Assembly (NCBI GenBank): GCA_051657165.1
Contig: JBOFKD010000198.1
Location: forward strand, 1 to 31,675
DNA: 31,675 nt
Source: UBA7332 sp051657165
GTDB lineage: Bacteria > Bacteroidota > Bacteroidia > Bacteroidales > UBA7332
Direction: 5' to 3'
Positions within the stretch are counted from its first letter, which is position 1. Every line of letters starts with the position of its first letter. Of the stretch, positions 16,782 to 27,500 are shown piece after piece. The notes beneath the pieces are model-generated. The model was not told the origin of the DNA. It saw only the letters and a list, made by a program, of their open reading frames with translations, and searched no databases. The translations under genes were made by a program, and so were the position numbers.

Positions 16782-17756
16782 CTATTGAACTACCAGATTT
16801 AATTCAAAAATAGCATTCGAAGAATGGTCATAATTCACATTATTCGCCACAAATGTCACCTTATAAACTCCAGGCTCCTGATAAACATATTTAAACACAT
16901 TTAATCGTTCAGAAATATCCTTTATCGCCAGACCTTTATCGGGTGTTGTAGAACTCAGATCCAGAGGAGCTGAAACCAACCAGTCCAGATTCATTGGCAT
17001 CTCTTTTTTAGACGAAGACATTTGCATCAACGTATCTGTCAGATTATTTTTCCCAAGATTCCATTTACCTTCTCCGCCATTATTCTTATAAGCATTCGCT
17101 TTATCCAGAAAATCAAAAGCAGTAAAAGAAATAGAAGGTGATGCAACAACAGCACCTGTGCCATCTTTGAACTTATTATCAATCATAAGACCTTTAATAT
17201 CCCATCTTGGCTGAGTCTCTTTATTCTGATTCGTCTCATACTTAAATGCAATAGTAAAAGGCTCACTCATATAATCAATTACATCCAGAACCACATCACT
17301 GGTCACATTACTTTTAACCGGTAAGTTACACTGTTCAGTAATATCAATCCATTCAGTATCCTGAATCAATGCCGAATCCAGTTTAAAATTCTTACCGTTC
17401 ATACCCTCAAAGCTTCTCTTCAGATATACAGACATTGTATTAGGAATTATCCCGTACAAAGGAGTAATTTTAAATTTTAGCTGAGATGATGCAATATGTT
17501 CTTTTGCAATTTTAGTTCTCTCTCTGTACTCGTACACATGTCCCGGTTCTCCGGTATACATAGTTACGAAATCGTGATTTCCAGCAAAGTTAAAGACTAC
17601 ATTTGTTCCCGCTTTAACATAAGCAGTATCCGACTTAACGACCAACCCCTCTGTTTCAGGAGATATATTTACTTTAATAGTTGCCGGTTCTTTCAACTCT
17701 TTATTACATGCAGAACAAAGCAACAGAAGTCCCAGACTATAGATTATTTTTTTCAT
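16782..17756 (-). CDS. DUF5017-like surface glycan-binding lipoprotein (cassette 2)
   Basis: A 324-residue lipoprotein with the lipobox CSAC (Cys17). It shares with its paralogue the DTAYVKAGTNVVFNF block, the TGEPGHVY turn (about 68-75), the WIDITEQCNLP segment (about 136-146), the KETQPRW motif and the C-terminal EPGVYKVTFVANN strand pair. Overall identity to the cassette 1 protein is about 40-45% by eye. By position (30 bp after susD) and fold it should be the surface binder of cassette 2. The residues after the Cys (NKELKE) are less clearly an export signal than in cassette 1. Confidence 0.7.
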   Translation of the reverse strand: MKKIIYSLGLLLLCSACNKELKEPATIKVNISPETEGLVVKSDTAYVKAGTNVVFNFAGNHDFVTMYTGEPGHVYEYRERTKIAKEHIASSQLKFKITPLYGIIPNTMSVYLKRSFEGMNGKNFKLDSALIQDTEWIDITEQCNLPVKSNVTSDVVLDVIDYMSEPFTIAFKYETNQNKETQPRWDIKGLMIDNKFKDGTGAVVASPSISFTAFDFLDKANAYKNNGGEGKWNLGKNNLTDTLMQMSSSKKEMPMNLDWLVSAPLDLSSTTPDKGLAIKDISERLNVFKYVYQEPGVYKVTFVANNVNYDHSSNAIFELNLVVQ

Positions 17757-17786
17757 TTTTATATTCGAATTGAGTCCAACAATGAA

Positions 17787-19487
17787 TTACCATCCGGGAT
17801 TATTAAACTTAATATCCGGATTTACAGACATCTCAAGAGCAGGAATTGGCAAATAATTATAAGCCTCAGTCACACGATAATATTCAGCCGCGTACTTCAA
17901 TCCTTTCGGCCAGTTCTGGCTAATCTCTACCAATGACTGCATATCACGCATACTGCGGTAATAATCTCCCCAACGAATCATATCATAACGTCTGATTCCC
18001 TCAAAGCATAATTCCATTGCACGCTCTCTTTTGATAGCATCGCGGAAATCCTCTTTGCTGTCGGCCTCAACATTCGGAAGACTGGCACGGCTACGAACAA
18101 GATTGATACACTCTTTAGCCAGCGCAGTAGGACCATTAATTTCATTTTCCGCTTCAGCGATCATCAGAAGTACATCTGAATATCGGAGAATTGGGAAATT
18201 CTGAGGAGTAAAGTTCTTATGCTTTGGCGTTTTCACCTCATATTCTCTTCTGAACTTAGCTGCACAACGTGCTTTATTTTTCAAGTCAGATGCAGTACCT
18301 TCAGTATATTCAAGACCATCATTTGGCACAACTGCTGGTTTTTTACCATTGAAGTACTGCAACCCTTTAATACGTGTATTCAATCCCGAACCTTCTGTAA
18401 CGTATTTAAACGGAGCAATATTCCAGTCACCACGTGCAGTATCTTTTTCTTCCTCATAAAGTTCGAACAACTTCTCTGAAGCAAAAATAAACATATAGCT
18501 ATATCCCGGATTACGACGGCCAGTCAGGTCGTTAAAGTCAGGATTTGTCGAAAAGTCAACATTTGCACCAAATCCGAATGTATTACCTACACGTCCGGCA
18601 GCCTGCTCAACAGTTGCACGTGTACCAGCCATTTCGACTTCCCAGATGCTTTCGTTTACACCATGACTGTTATACTTATCAGCAGCCATATCTTTAAATA
18701 CCAACCAGTAGTTTCTTACCAATCCATGGAGTCCGCTTTCTTTCACTTGCAAAGCCCATTTCTTAGCCTCTTCGAAATACTTCTGAGTGTTTGCATCAGG
18801 TGCTTTCTTATCACGGAAATGCTCCCCTGCTCTGAATAAATACACACGTGCAAGAATTCCCTGAACAGCAGATTTAGTCACACGTCCACTATAAGTATAC
18901 TCATTTACGTTTTTCAAATGCGGAAGGGCAGCTTCCATTTCTGAAATAATAAAATCATAAATTACCTGTTTATCCGTACGAGGTGCACTCAAACCAACAG
19001 TTGTCTGTGTGGAAGATGTCCGGAATGGTACATCACCCCAACCCTGAACCAGATGGAAATAGTAAAATGCACGCAGGAATTTCGCTTCAGCTCTGTAAAA
19101 CTCTCTGGTAGCATCAGACATTTTAGGCTTATCCACATTTTCAAGAAGCAGGTTTGCACGATTTATACCTTCGTACAAAATTCTCCAGAAACGGAAAACA
19201 TACGGATCACTCGAGTTTGTATTCGCACATATCATACTTGTAGTAGGTGTACTGCGCTGAAAGAAACTCAGGTCATCACCCCCATTAATATATAAAGGAA
19301 ATGCGTTTCCGTAGAAATGCTCCTGCATCAATGGATTATAAACAGCAGCCATATAACTGGCTACTTCCTGTTCAGTATTAAAATAATTATCTACTGTTAG
19401 ATCTTTGGGTTCGGTGTTCAGGAAATTACACGCTGAAAGATATAGCGCTAAAGAAATGACACCAAGCGTTTTTATATATTTTCTCAT
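17787..19487 (-). CDS. susD: SusD/RagB-like glycan-binding lipoprotein (cassette 2)
   Basis: A 566-residue lipoprotein with the lipobox LSAC (Cys20), followed by the FLNTEPKDLTVDNYFNTEQE hallmark. The conserved helical block RAEAKFLRAFYYFHLVQGWG and the C-terminal segments FPILRYSDVLLMIAEAENE and RRYDMIRWGDY match cassette 1 closely. It has the same length as that paralogue with no obvious gaps. It is the oligosaccharide-binding lid for the SusC protein encoded just upstream. Confidence 0.93.
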   Translation of the reverse strand: MRKYIKTLGVISLALYLSACNFLNTEPKDLTVDNYFNTEQEVASYMAAVYNPLMQEHFYGNAFPLYINGGDDLSFFQRSTPTTSMICANTNSSDPYVFRFWRILYEGINRANLLLENVDKPKMSDATREFYRAEAKFLRAFYYFHLVQGWGDVPFRTSSTQTTVGLSAPRTDKQVIYDFIISEMEAALPHLKNVNEYTYSGRVTKSAVQGILARVYLFRAGEHFRDKKAPDANTQKYFEEAKKWALQVKESGLHGLVRNYWLVFKDMAADKYNSHGVNESIWEVEMAGTRATVEQAAGRVGNTFGFGANVDFSTNPDFNDLTGRRNPGYSYMFIFASEKLFELYEEEKDTARGDWNIAPFKYVTEGSGLNTRIKGLQYFNGKKPAVVPNDGLEYTEGTASDLKNKARCAAKFRREYEVKTPKHKNFTPQNFPILRYSDVLLMIAEAENEINGPTALAKECINLVRSRASLPNVEADSKEDFRDAIKRERAMELCFEGIRRYDMIRWGDYYRSMRDMQSLVEISQNWPKGLKYAAEYYRVTEAYNYLPIPALEMSVNPDIKFNNPGW

Positions 19488-19509
19488 AGTTATTCTTTAA
19501 TTCAGTTGA

Positions 19510-22500
19510 TTAGAAACTTAGATTAACACCAAAGTTAAATGACATAGCTCTTGGATAAGACGAGAAGTCCATACCCGGAGTCAGCGCACTGTTACGGATA
19601 GATACTTCAGGATCATATCCGGAGTATTTAGTCCATGTTACAAGATTATCTGCTGTGAAATAAACACGTGCAGACTCAAGCTTCGCTTTTTTCACCAACT
19701 TAGAATCGAAATTATAACCGATTGTTATGTTTTTTAGTCTCAGGAACGATCCATCCTCGATAATACGTGAAGAGTATTCCTTCATTGAAGCCGATTTGTT
19801 TAGCGATGGAATATTACTTTCCGGGTTTTCAGGAGACCAGCGATTTGCAAAAGATGCAAACTGATTCAACTCTTTCTTCATTTGTGATCCTGATTCAAAC
19901 ATAAGTTTATTTGCATTCAGGATATCATTTCCATATGACCACTGGAAGAAGATACTCAAATCCACATTTTTATATCTGAAGTTATTTGTAAAACCTCCGA
20001 TATGAAGTGGAGCACCATTACCGATCATAGTCTGATCTTTTGAGTCAACAACACCATCCTGATTTACATCACGGTATTTCGGATAACCAGGCTGAGTATT
20101 TGCTTCACTTGAGTAAGCCGGCACATTTGGTTTCAGCACATATTTATCTCCAATCTTATCAAAGTCATCATATTTATATGTTCCTTCATAAATATAACCA
20201 TACATCATACCCATTGGGTATCCAACTTTAGCGATATAGTTAGGAGAGTTATACTGCTGATCAAAGTTTGCAACAGAAAGCATTGCAAGCTGATTATCGG
20301 CTAGCTCTAACACTTTATTCTTATTGAATGCAATGTTGAAGTTTGTAGTCCATGAGAAGTTTTTAGTCTCAAAGTTCACTGTATTAAGCGTAAGCTCGAT
20401 ACCCTCATTCTGTACTTTACCAATATTCTTCATTACACTGTTAAATCCGGTTGATGCAGGAATTGTTGCACGCAACAAAAGATCTGATGTAATTTTCTTA
20501 TACCAGTCAAAAGTAAAGCCAATACGGTCTTCAAAGAAACCTAAGTCAACCCCAACGTTATACTGAGTTGTTGTTTCCCATTTTAGTTTAGGGTTACGGA
20601 TTGAGAATGGAATTGGTCCCACAAATCCAATATTATCGTTAAACGGATACAACCCGTGTGAATAATCTTCCGGACGTGAGTAGTTACCCGAACCTCCTTG
20701 AAGAACTTTCAACAATGCATACGTATCATACTCTCCGATACGGTTATTACCTGTTGTTCCCCAACTTGCACGTAATTTACCGCTGTTCAGAACATCTGTT
20801 ACCGGAGCCACGAAATCTTCTTCAGTGAAGTTCCATGCCAACGAAGCTGATGGGAAATACCCAAATCGGTTTGCATCAATAAATTTAGAAGATCCATCCG
20901 CACGGAATGAAGCCGTAGCGTAATATTTCGATTTATAGTTATAATTAAAACGAGCTAAGTAAGACATCATTCTCCACTGAGGAAGATCTGAAGTTATACG
21001 GTTTGGAGTACCTGCGCCCATACCAGCCATTCCCAAAGATTCATTTGGAATGTTGATAGTTTTAGCACTATACGCACGTGTATCACTAGCCTGGAATGTA
21101 ATACCTCCTAATAAATTAAAGAAGTGCTTCTTTTTAATATTCGTCTGATATGTCAGTGTATTCTCATTTAACCATGTAATTTTCTGAGCCTTAGAAAAAG
21201 TAGCATTTACTTTATCCGAAGACGTAATATTACCATAGCGCGTATTTGAGTTGTTGAAAGTTTCTCCAGATCTGAAATCAAGCGTATAACCTCCTGAAAT
21301 CTTAACTTTCAAACCTTTAGCAAGCGTATATTCAAGAAAACCGTTTAGTTGAAGAATATCCGAAATATTTTGTCTGTATTCATTCTGCAAAGACAATATC
21401 GGATTGAAACGGTAGTCATTCAGCGTCTCCACGTTTTCATCCAGGATATTATCCACAAGAGAACTCAATGGAACTCCCGGATATGTAACCGGACGATATC
21501 CCCAAACACTATAAAACAAGTTATTCATCCCACTGTATGAAGATTGAGACGGAGAACTTCCTGTTTGTTTTGTACGGGAATAGTTCAGATTTAAATTAAT
21601 ACGTAGTTTCTTCTTATTAATAGTAGTACCTAATCTACCCTGAAGTCTGTTGTAGTTTGAATGATCTACAATACCATCCTGATTGAAATAAGAGAATGAA
21701 CTGTTATAACGCACTGCATTCGTACCACCTGTCAATGACAAGCTATGACTTGTTTGCATTGCATCACGGAAAATTGCATCCTGCCAGTCGAATTGCTCTA
21801 CATTGCGATAATCATCTAATGTCCAGGTTTTCCCGTCGACAGTTGCAAAATATTTAGTAGCCATTTCATCAGCTGAGAAGATCTCTGATTGAAGGCGCAC
21901 AAACTCATATGCATCCATCAGTTTCATTTTCTTCGTAATATGCTGAACACCTACACTTCCCGAGTAAGAAATAACAGGTTCGCCCACTTTACCTTTCTTT
22001 GTAGTAATAATAACAACCCCATTCGCACCACGTGCACCATAGATAGCTGTTGCTGAAGCATCTTTCAGGATATCGATAGATTCAATATCATTAGTATTAA
22101 TAGATGCAGCAATAGATGGATCTTCTACAGGGAAACCATCAACAACATAAAGAGGTGAGTTTTCCTGCGTAAGCGAGTTGTTACCACGGATTACGATATT
22201 CATTTGTCCACCCGGAGCACCCTCACCGGATGTTACCATCACACCGGCAACACGTCCGCCTAATGCCTGATCGAATGTAGCAACAGGAGATTTCAACATA
22301 TCGTCCAGATTTGCTTTCGCAACAGCACCTGTCAAATCTTTACGTCTGATTTCCTGATAGCCGACAACAACGACCTCATTCAGCGCCTTTGATTCTTCTT
22401 TTAATGTTACATTGATTACTTTTTGATTCCCCACTTTGATATCCTGAGTTTCGTATCCAAGATAAGAGAAAGATAAAACATCTGAAGGTGAGTCGACTGT

Positions 22501-22692
22501 CAGATTGTAGTTTCCGTCAAGGTCTGTTATGGTTCCTTTAGAGGTTCCCTTAACGACCACATTCACCCCGGGTAGCCCCTCTTTGGTATGGTCAATTACT
22601 TTCCCGATTATTGACATTGATTTTTGCGCCGAAACCTGAAAGAAGGTCACGAGTAGCATCAATAGCAAATAATGCTTTTTCATCATTTTCAT
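19510..22692 (-). CDS. susC: SusC/RagA-type TonB-dependent transporter (cassette 2)
   Basis: A 1060-residue outer-membrane importer with a signal peptide ending near FFQVSAQ, an N-terminal carboxypeptidase-regulatory-like domain, the box ALNEVVVVGYQ, the plug signatures YVVDGFPVED and DILKDASATAIYGARGANG, and a barrel ending in Phe. The start is ambiguous between the Mets at 1, 3 and 4 (MKMMKK); all leave an intact signal peptide. It is the first gene of the left arm, divergent from GH88 across a 527-bp region that should hold the shared control sites. Confidence 0.95.
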   Translation of the reverse strand: MKMMKKHYLLLMLLVTFFQVSAQKSMSIIGKVIDHTKEGLPGVNVVVKGTSKGTITDLDGNYNLTVDSPSDVLSFSYLGYETQDIKVGNQKVINVTLKEESKALNEVVVVGYQEIRRKDLTGAVAKANLDDMLKSPVATFDQALGGRVAGVMVTSGEGAPGGQMNIVIRGNNSLTQENSPLYVVDGFPVEDPSIAASINTNDIESIDILKDASATAIYGARGANGVVIITTKKGKVGEPVISYSGSVGVQHITKKMKLMDAYEFVRLQSEIFSADEMATKYFATVDGKTWTLDDYRNVEQFDWQDAIFRDAMQTSHSLSLTGGTNAVRYNSSFSYFNQDGIVDHSNYNRLQGRLGTTINKKKLRINLNLNYSRTKQTGSSPSQSSYSGMNNLFYSVWGYRPVTYPGVPLSSLVDNILDENVETLNDYRFNPILSLQNEYRQNISDILQLNGFLEYTLAKGLKVKISGGYTLDFRSGETFNNSNTRYGNITSSDKVNATFSKAQKITWLNENTLTYQTNIKKKHFFNLLGGITFQASDTRAYSAKTINIPNESLGMAGMGAGTPNRITSDLPQWRMMSYLARFNYNYKSKYYATASFRADGSSKFIDANRFGYFPSASLAWNFTEEDFVAPVTDVLNSGKLRASWGTTGNNRIGEYDTYALLKVLQGGSGNYSRPEDYSHGLYPFNDNIGFVGPIPFSIRNPKLKWETTTQYNVGVDLGFFEDRIGFTFDWYKKITSDLLLRATIPASTGFNSVMKNIGKVQNEGIELTLNTVNFETKNFSWTTNFNIAFNKNKVLELADNQLAMLSVANFDQQYNSPNYIAKVGYPMGMMYGYIYEGTYKYDDFDKIGDKYVLKPNVPAYSSEANTQPGYPKYRDVNQDGVVDSKDQTMIGNGAPLHIGGFTNNFRYKNVDLSIFFQWSYGNDILNANKLMFESGSQMKKELNQFASFANRWSPENPESNIPSLNKSASMKEYSSRIIEDGSFLRLKNITIGYNFDSKLVKKAKLESARVYFTADNLVTWTKYSGYDPEVSIRNSALTPGMDFSSYPRAMSFNFGVNLSF

Positions 22693-23219
22693 GCTGGTTT
22701 TTTATAGAGTTAATATAGATCTCAAGATATTGGTCTTAATTATAAATTTCAGGAACCTCTCACTTTAGGCACAAACGAAAGAGAGTGTTCAAAATTCAGA
22801 CATGCAAAGATTGATTAAATTTTCAGACCATTTTGATTCATTCACCTATAAATGGTTCTAAATCCAATGAAATGGAACAATAATGTAATTTAAAATAGAT
22901 ATATCAGGAGTACCATTTTTTTTGTACTACATAGATAACTATACTGATAACCAACATGTAGACACAAACGAAAATAATTCCTTCTGAATATTTTTTTATT
23001 ATTCGGAAGAAATCAACACATAAATGCGAAAATTATAAGATTCAGGAGTTTTAATATTTTTCGTATAATAAAAAAAGGGCTGAAACTGTATCATTTTTTC
23101 AGGACAAGGTTTTAAACAATTCTGAACCCGAAACAGGAGATAACTTAAACAATCAATGCATCTTATATCTACTTTTATACCACAGAAAATTTTACAAATT
23201 CAACTATACAAATTAATCT
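22693..23219. promoter_or_regulatory. Divergent control region between susC (cassette 2) and GH88
   Basis: No gene is seen. This is the expected site for PUL regulator binding. I found no exact TAnnTTTG box on either strand. Visible structure: an imperfect inverted repeat ctctcacttt/aaagagag near 22755-22790, and a 10-bp stem (one G-T pair) cttctgaata (22981-22990) with tattcggaag (23000-23009) around a T-rich loop. Confidence 0.4.
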
Positions 23220-24434
23220 ATGAAAAAATTCTGGTTAGGCTTAAGTGCCTCAGTTATTTTGTTGAGCAGCTGCTCTACATCAGCAAAGCAGGTTGACTTT
23301 ATTCAAGACAACATTGACAATGCTGTTGCGCAGAACAATTTACAAGTAGAAATCATTGAGAATTCAGGCAAAATTCTGAATCCTCGTACGATTGAAAAAG
23401 ATGGTTCTACTCAATATGTACCTATCGAAGACTGGACAAGCGGTTTCTTCCCTGGTAGTATGTGGTATATGTACGAACTAACGGATGACAACAAATGGGA
23501 AGGTCTTGCTAAAAAATACACAGAAGATCTTGACTCTGTGAAAAATCTAAAATGGCACCACGATGTTGGATTCATGGTTTACTGTAGCTTTGGTAACGGA
23601 TACCGTCTGACAGGTTCTCCTGAATACAAAGAAGTAATCATTGAGGCTGCTAAATCTCTTTCTACACGTTTTCGTCCCGGAGCTAAAGTTATTCAGTCAT
23701 GGGATGCTGACAGAGGATGGCAAGGTAAACGCGGATGGAAATGTCCGGTTATCATTGATAATATGATGAATCTTGAACTTCTGTTCGAAGCGACTAAACT
23801 AAGCGGTGATTCTACATTCTGGAATATAGCTGTTGATCATGCTAACACAACAATGGCTCATCACTACCGTCCGGATAACAGCTGTTACCACGTAATTGAT
23901 TACGATCCGGAAACTGGTGAAGTTCGTCACAAACAAACAGCTCAGGGTGCTGGTCACGAATCAGCATGGTCTCGCGGACAAGCATGGGGTCTGTACGGAT
24001 ATACTGTATGTTACCGTTATACAAGAGATCCAAAATATCTTGAGATGGCAGAAAAAATCTACGATTACATGTTCAACAATCCGAACATGCCGGAAGATTT
24101 AGTTCCTTACTGGGATTATAACTATGCTGATTATCCGGAATACATCGAGAAATTCGGTACTCCGCGTGATGCTTCTGCTGCATCAGTATCGGCTTCTGCT
24201 CTTTACGAAATGAGCACATATGGCAAACCTCAGTACAAAGAGGTAGCTGATAAAATCATGACTAATCTGGGTAGCCCTGCATACCGTGCAGAAGTTGGAA
24301 CAAACAACAACTTCATCCTTATGCACTCTACAGGTTCTATTCCTCACGGTCAGGAAGTTGATGTACCTTTGAACTATGCTGACTATTACTTCTTAGAAGC
24401 ATTGGTAAGAAAAGGAAATCTAGAGAACAATTAA
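23220..24434 (+). CDS. GH88 unsaturated glucuronyl hydrolase (lipoprotein)
   Basis: A 404-residue enzyme that hydrolyses the 4,5-unsaturated uronic acid from disaccharides made by polysaccharide lyases. The two catalytic aspartates of the family are visible: D115 in WHHDVGFM and D180 in CPVIIDNMMNLE, matching D88 and D149 of the Bacillus GL1 enzyme. HESAWSRGQAWGLYGY (about 245-260) is the usual (alpha/alpha)6-barrel segment. The signal peptide ends in the lipobox LSSC (Cys18). The residues after it (STSAKQ) lack the acidic surface-export signal, which suggests a periplasmic lipoprotein, consistent with acting on imported oligosaccharides. It is first in the right arm of the PUL. Confidence 0.93.
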   Translation: MKKFWLGLSASVILLSSCSTSAKQVDFIQDNIDNAVAQNNLQVEIIENSGKILNPRTIEKDGSTQYVPIEDWTSGFFPGSMWYMYELTDDNKWEGLAKKYTEDLDSVKNLKWHHDVGFMVYCSFGNGYRLTGSPEYKEVIIEAAKSLSTRFRPGAKVIQSWDADRGWQGKRGWKCPVIIDNMMNLELLFEATKLSGDSTFWNIAVDHANTTMAHHYRPDNSCYHVIDYDPETGEVRHKQTAQGAGHESAWSRGQAWGLYGYTVCYRYTRDPKYLEMAEKIYDYMFNNPNMPEDLVPYWDYNYADYPEYIEKFGTPRDASAASVSASALYEMSTYGKPQYKEVADKIMTNLGSPAYRAEVGTNNNFILMHSTGSIPHGQEVDVPLNYADYYFLEALVRKGNLENN

Positions 24435-24458
24435 GTTAGATAAAGTTAGATGTGAGTT

Positions 24459-24503
24459 TAAAAAGAGATAGAGCCGGATTTTTCCGGCTTGATTCTCTTT
24501 TTT
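24459..24503 (+). terminator. Terminator-like hairpin between GH88 and PL8
   Basis: Agccgga/tccggct (24472-24478 with 24483-24489) sits inside an outer agaga/tctct pairing followed by six Ts. It ends about 20 bases before the PL8 start codon, too close to leave room for a separate promoter. Partial read-through is therefore likely, making it an expression-balancing or RNA-processing element. Confidence 0.65.
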
Positions 24504-24521
24504 ACTTAAAATCAATCAACC

Positions 24522-27500
24522 ATGACAAGAAAAATCACCACACTTTCATGCTCGCTACTTTTTGTAGCTGCGAGTTCACTATCGGCTCAAGTTCTTGAGT
24601 TCAATCATCCGGATATTTTATCCTTTGAAAACAGCATTGCTCCGGCAACAGCTTCTTCAAAATCAGTCCTGTCGCTAACAAACGAACACTTTAAGCACGG
24701 CGAAAACAGTTTGTCGTGGAAATGGAATGCCCCGAAGGAGGTGCTTTCGATTAAACGCCCGATCGGATATTTAGCAAAAAATCCGAACCCGAAAGAAACA
24801 TCTGTTTCTACTTTCGTATTCTGGGTTTACTCAAAATCACCTGTTAAAGACCAAAAAATTCGTGTGCAGTTCCTCAAAGAAGGCCGGGTTTGTTCCTGGT
24901 TTGACTGTGGAGTTGATTTCCAGGGATGGAGAGGTGTTTGGGTAGCTTTTGACCGTGACATGATGGGTACTCCTGAAGAAGGAATGGACGAAATGCGTAT
25001 CATCGCTCCCGAAACAGCAAGTGGTGAACTGGCTTTTGATCTGGTGATCCCTTCATCTTTTCAGGACATACGTCAGCACACGGCCGGATTCCAGGTTCCT
25101 TTCGTAAATGCAGGAACAAAAAATCACTGGCTGATTCTGCTTGAATCATGGGGTAATAAGTTCGACCTTCCTGTTGCTTCAACTGTTGCGCCGGAAGAGA
25201 AAAAAGAAATCGAACTGATTGAGGCACGTTTCCGTGATGTACTTCTTCCAAAAAGAAAATATGATCTGGCTAAACTTCGCAAAGACTTCGAACATTACCA
25301 GATCAGAGAAAATAAAGACGGTAGCATTCAGGGAATGCCAATCTTCTTCATTCGCTTTGCCGAAACATATATCAATCTTGGATATAAATATCCGGGAGAG
25401 CTCTATAAAAAAGACAAACGACTACTGAGTCAGTACAACAGTATGATGAATGACCTGGCTATTGCCTGGAACAATGAAACAGACGAAGCTAAACGCAAAG
25501 AGATAGCTGCAATGTATGTTTTAGGAGCTCGTCATCTGGCTGATCAGGGATTCGTTGCCGGTAGTGAAATGGGAACACTTCACCACCTTGGATACAGCAT
25601 GCGTCAGTATTATACATCTATCTTCTTAATGAAAGATGTTCTTACTGCGGCAGGTATGGATAAAACATACCAGCAGGCAATGGAATGGTTTGCCGGAACA
25701 GGCGAAGTAAAACTAAAACCTACTGCCAACGGTATTGACATTGATGCATTCAACACGTCACTTATCGGTCGTTTGTGCTCTATTCTAATGATGCAGGACA
25801 CTCCGGAAAAAGTTACGTACTTACGTTCAATCGCACGCTGGATAAACAATGGTATGCTAATTGCTGATGGCACATCTCCGTGTTTGAAAATAGACGGAAC
25901 AATTTACCACCACCGTCATAACTATCCTGCTTATGCTATCGGAGGTCTTGACAATGCTGTAATTTCTGTATGGTTGCTTCAGGGAACATCTTTCGGGGTG
26001 TCTGAAGAAGGACATGCCAATCTGAAAAATGCACTCCTTACCTTCCGTACATATTGTAATCTGACAGACTGGCCTTTGTCATTAAGCGGACGCCATCCTA
26101 AAACAAAAGGAAATGCTTTAATTCCATGGCATTTTGCCCGCCTTGCTCTGGCAGGAACACCTGACGGAAAACAAGCGGTAGATCCTGAACTTGGTGCAGC
26201 ATTCCTTCGTCTGAACGATGGTGCGAAAAGCGAATATGTAAAACAGGTTGCTGATGCCGGAATCAAAGCTGAACAAGCTCCTAACGGAAACTGGGCATTA
26301 CCATACTCTTGTCTTGCAGTTCAACGCCGTGGCGACTGGATGGCTACTGCTATGGGACATAGCCGTTATCTTTGGGCAACCGAAACTTATAAAACAGCTA
26401 ACCTGTACGGTCGTTATCTGAATCACGGTAATCTGCTTATCATGCCTTACGCAGTTAAAAACGGACGCGAAGCTTCCGGATTTATGCAAGAGGGCTGGAA
26501 CTGGAATCATTTCCCGGGGACTACAGCAACTGTTCTGCCTCTTGAGAAACTAAGAGCTGATGTACGCAATGTTGATACATTCTCCGGATATGAAGAGATG
26601 CTTCTTTCGGACGAAACTTTTGCCGGAGCTCTTACACATAAAGGTGAAAACGGACTATTCGGAATGAAACTTCACGAACACGATAAGTACAATGGATCGC
26701 TTCGTGCGCGTAAGTCTTATTTCTTCTTCGACAACCGTGTGGTTGCATTAGGAAGCAATATTGAATCAGATGTTGAAAATAATCCTACACATACGACTCT
26801 TTTCCAGGTTTATTTGCCTAAAGAAAATGAGGGTATCACAATAAATGGTGATTCGGTTACTCTTTTCCCATACGAAGGGAAATTAAACGGTAAGTTTAAC
26901 TATCTTAGTGATACGAAGAATAACTATTTCTTTGTAAAAAACGGAAATGTAGAGGTTAGCCGTAAGCTTCAGAACTCTTTTGATCAAAGCACAGACAAAC
27001 CGACAAAAAACAATTTTGCTCTGGCTTCTATCAATCATGGTAGCAAGATCAAGGGTGAAGGATATGAGTATATGGTATTGATTCAACCGACTCAGCAGGA
27101 AGTATCGAAATATGCTAAAGAACTGGCAGCTAAGAAGAATAAAGCTTATACAGTTCTTCAGAAAGACAGTCTGGCACATATCGTAAAAGATAATGCTACT
27201 CAGTCAACCGGATATGTTCTGTTCGAAGCCGGAAAGCTAACACAAAACGATCAGATCCGTGAAGTATCTCTTCCGTGTATGGCAATGGTTAGTCCGAACG
27301 GAAAAAACGGAATGACGCTTAGCATTGCTGATCCGGATTTACGCTTCTACGATGGTCCTTCTGACGAGCAATTCGACGAAAACGGCAAACGCATCGAACG
27401 TAGTGTTTACTCACGTAAATGGATCAACAATCCGTCTCAGGAATCTGTAATCACAGTTCGTCTGAACGGAAAATGGAAACTGGCTACACCTTCAGAATAT

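Larger units (their letters stand above)
10121..22692 (-). repeat. Two paralogous susC-susD-lipoprotein cassettes in tandem
   Basis: Cassette 1 (10121-16046) and cassette 2 (16782-22692) have the same gene order, the same 22-bp susC-susD gap and identical protein lengths for SusC (1060) and SusD (566). Long DNA stretches stay nearly identical, for example in susC around 14260-14320 and 20900-20960. The third gene has diverged far more. This indicates an old tandem duplication with selective change of the surface binder, possibly with gene conversion in susC/susD. Confidence 0.85.

Noticed and set aside
17496..17936. 146-residue plus-strand frame overlapping the lipoprotein and susD genes.
   Set aside because: It is opposite two well-supported genes and has no family features.
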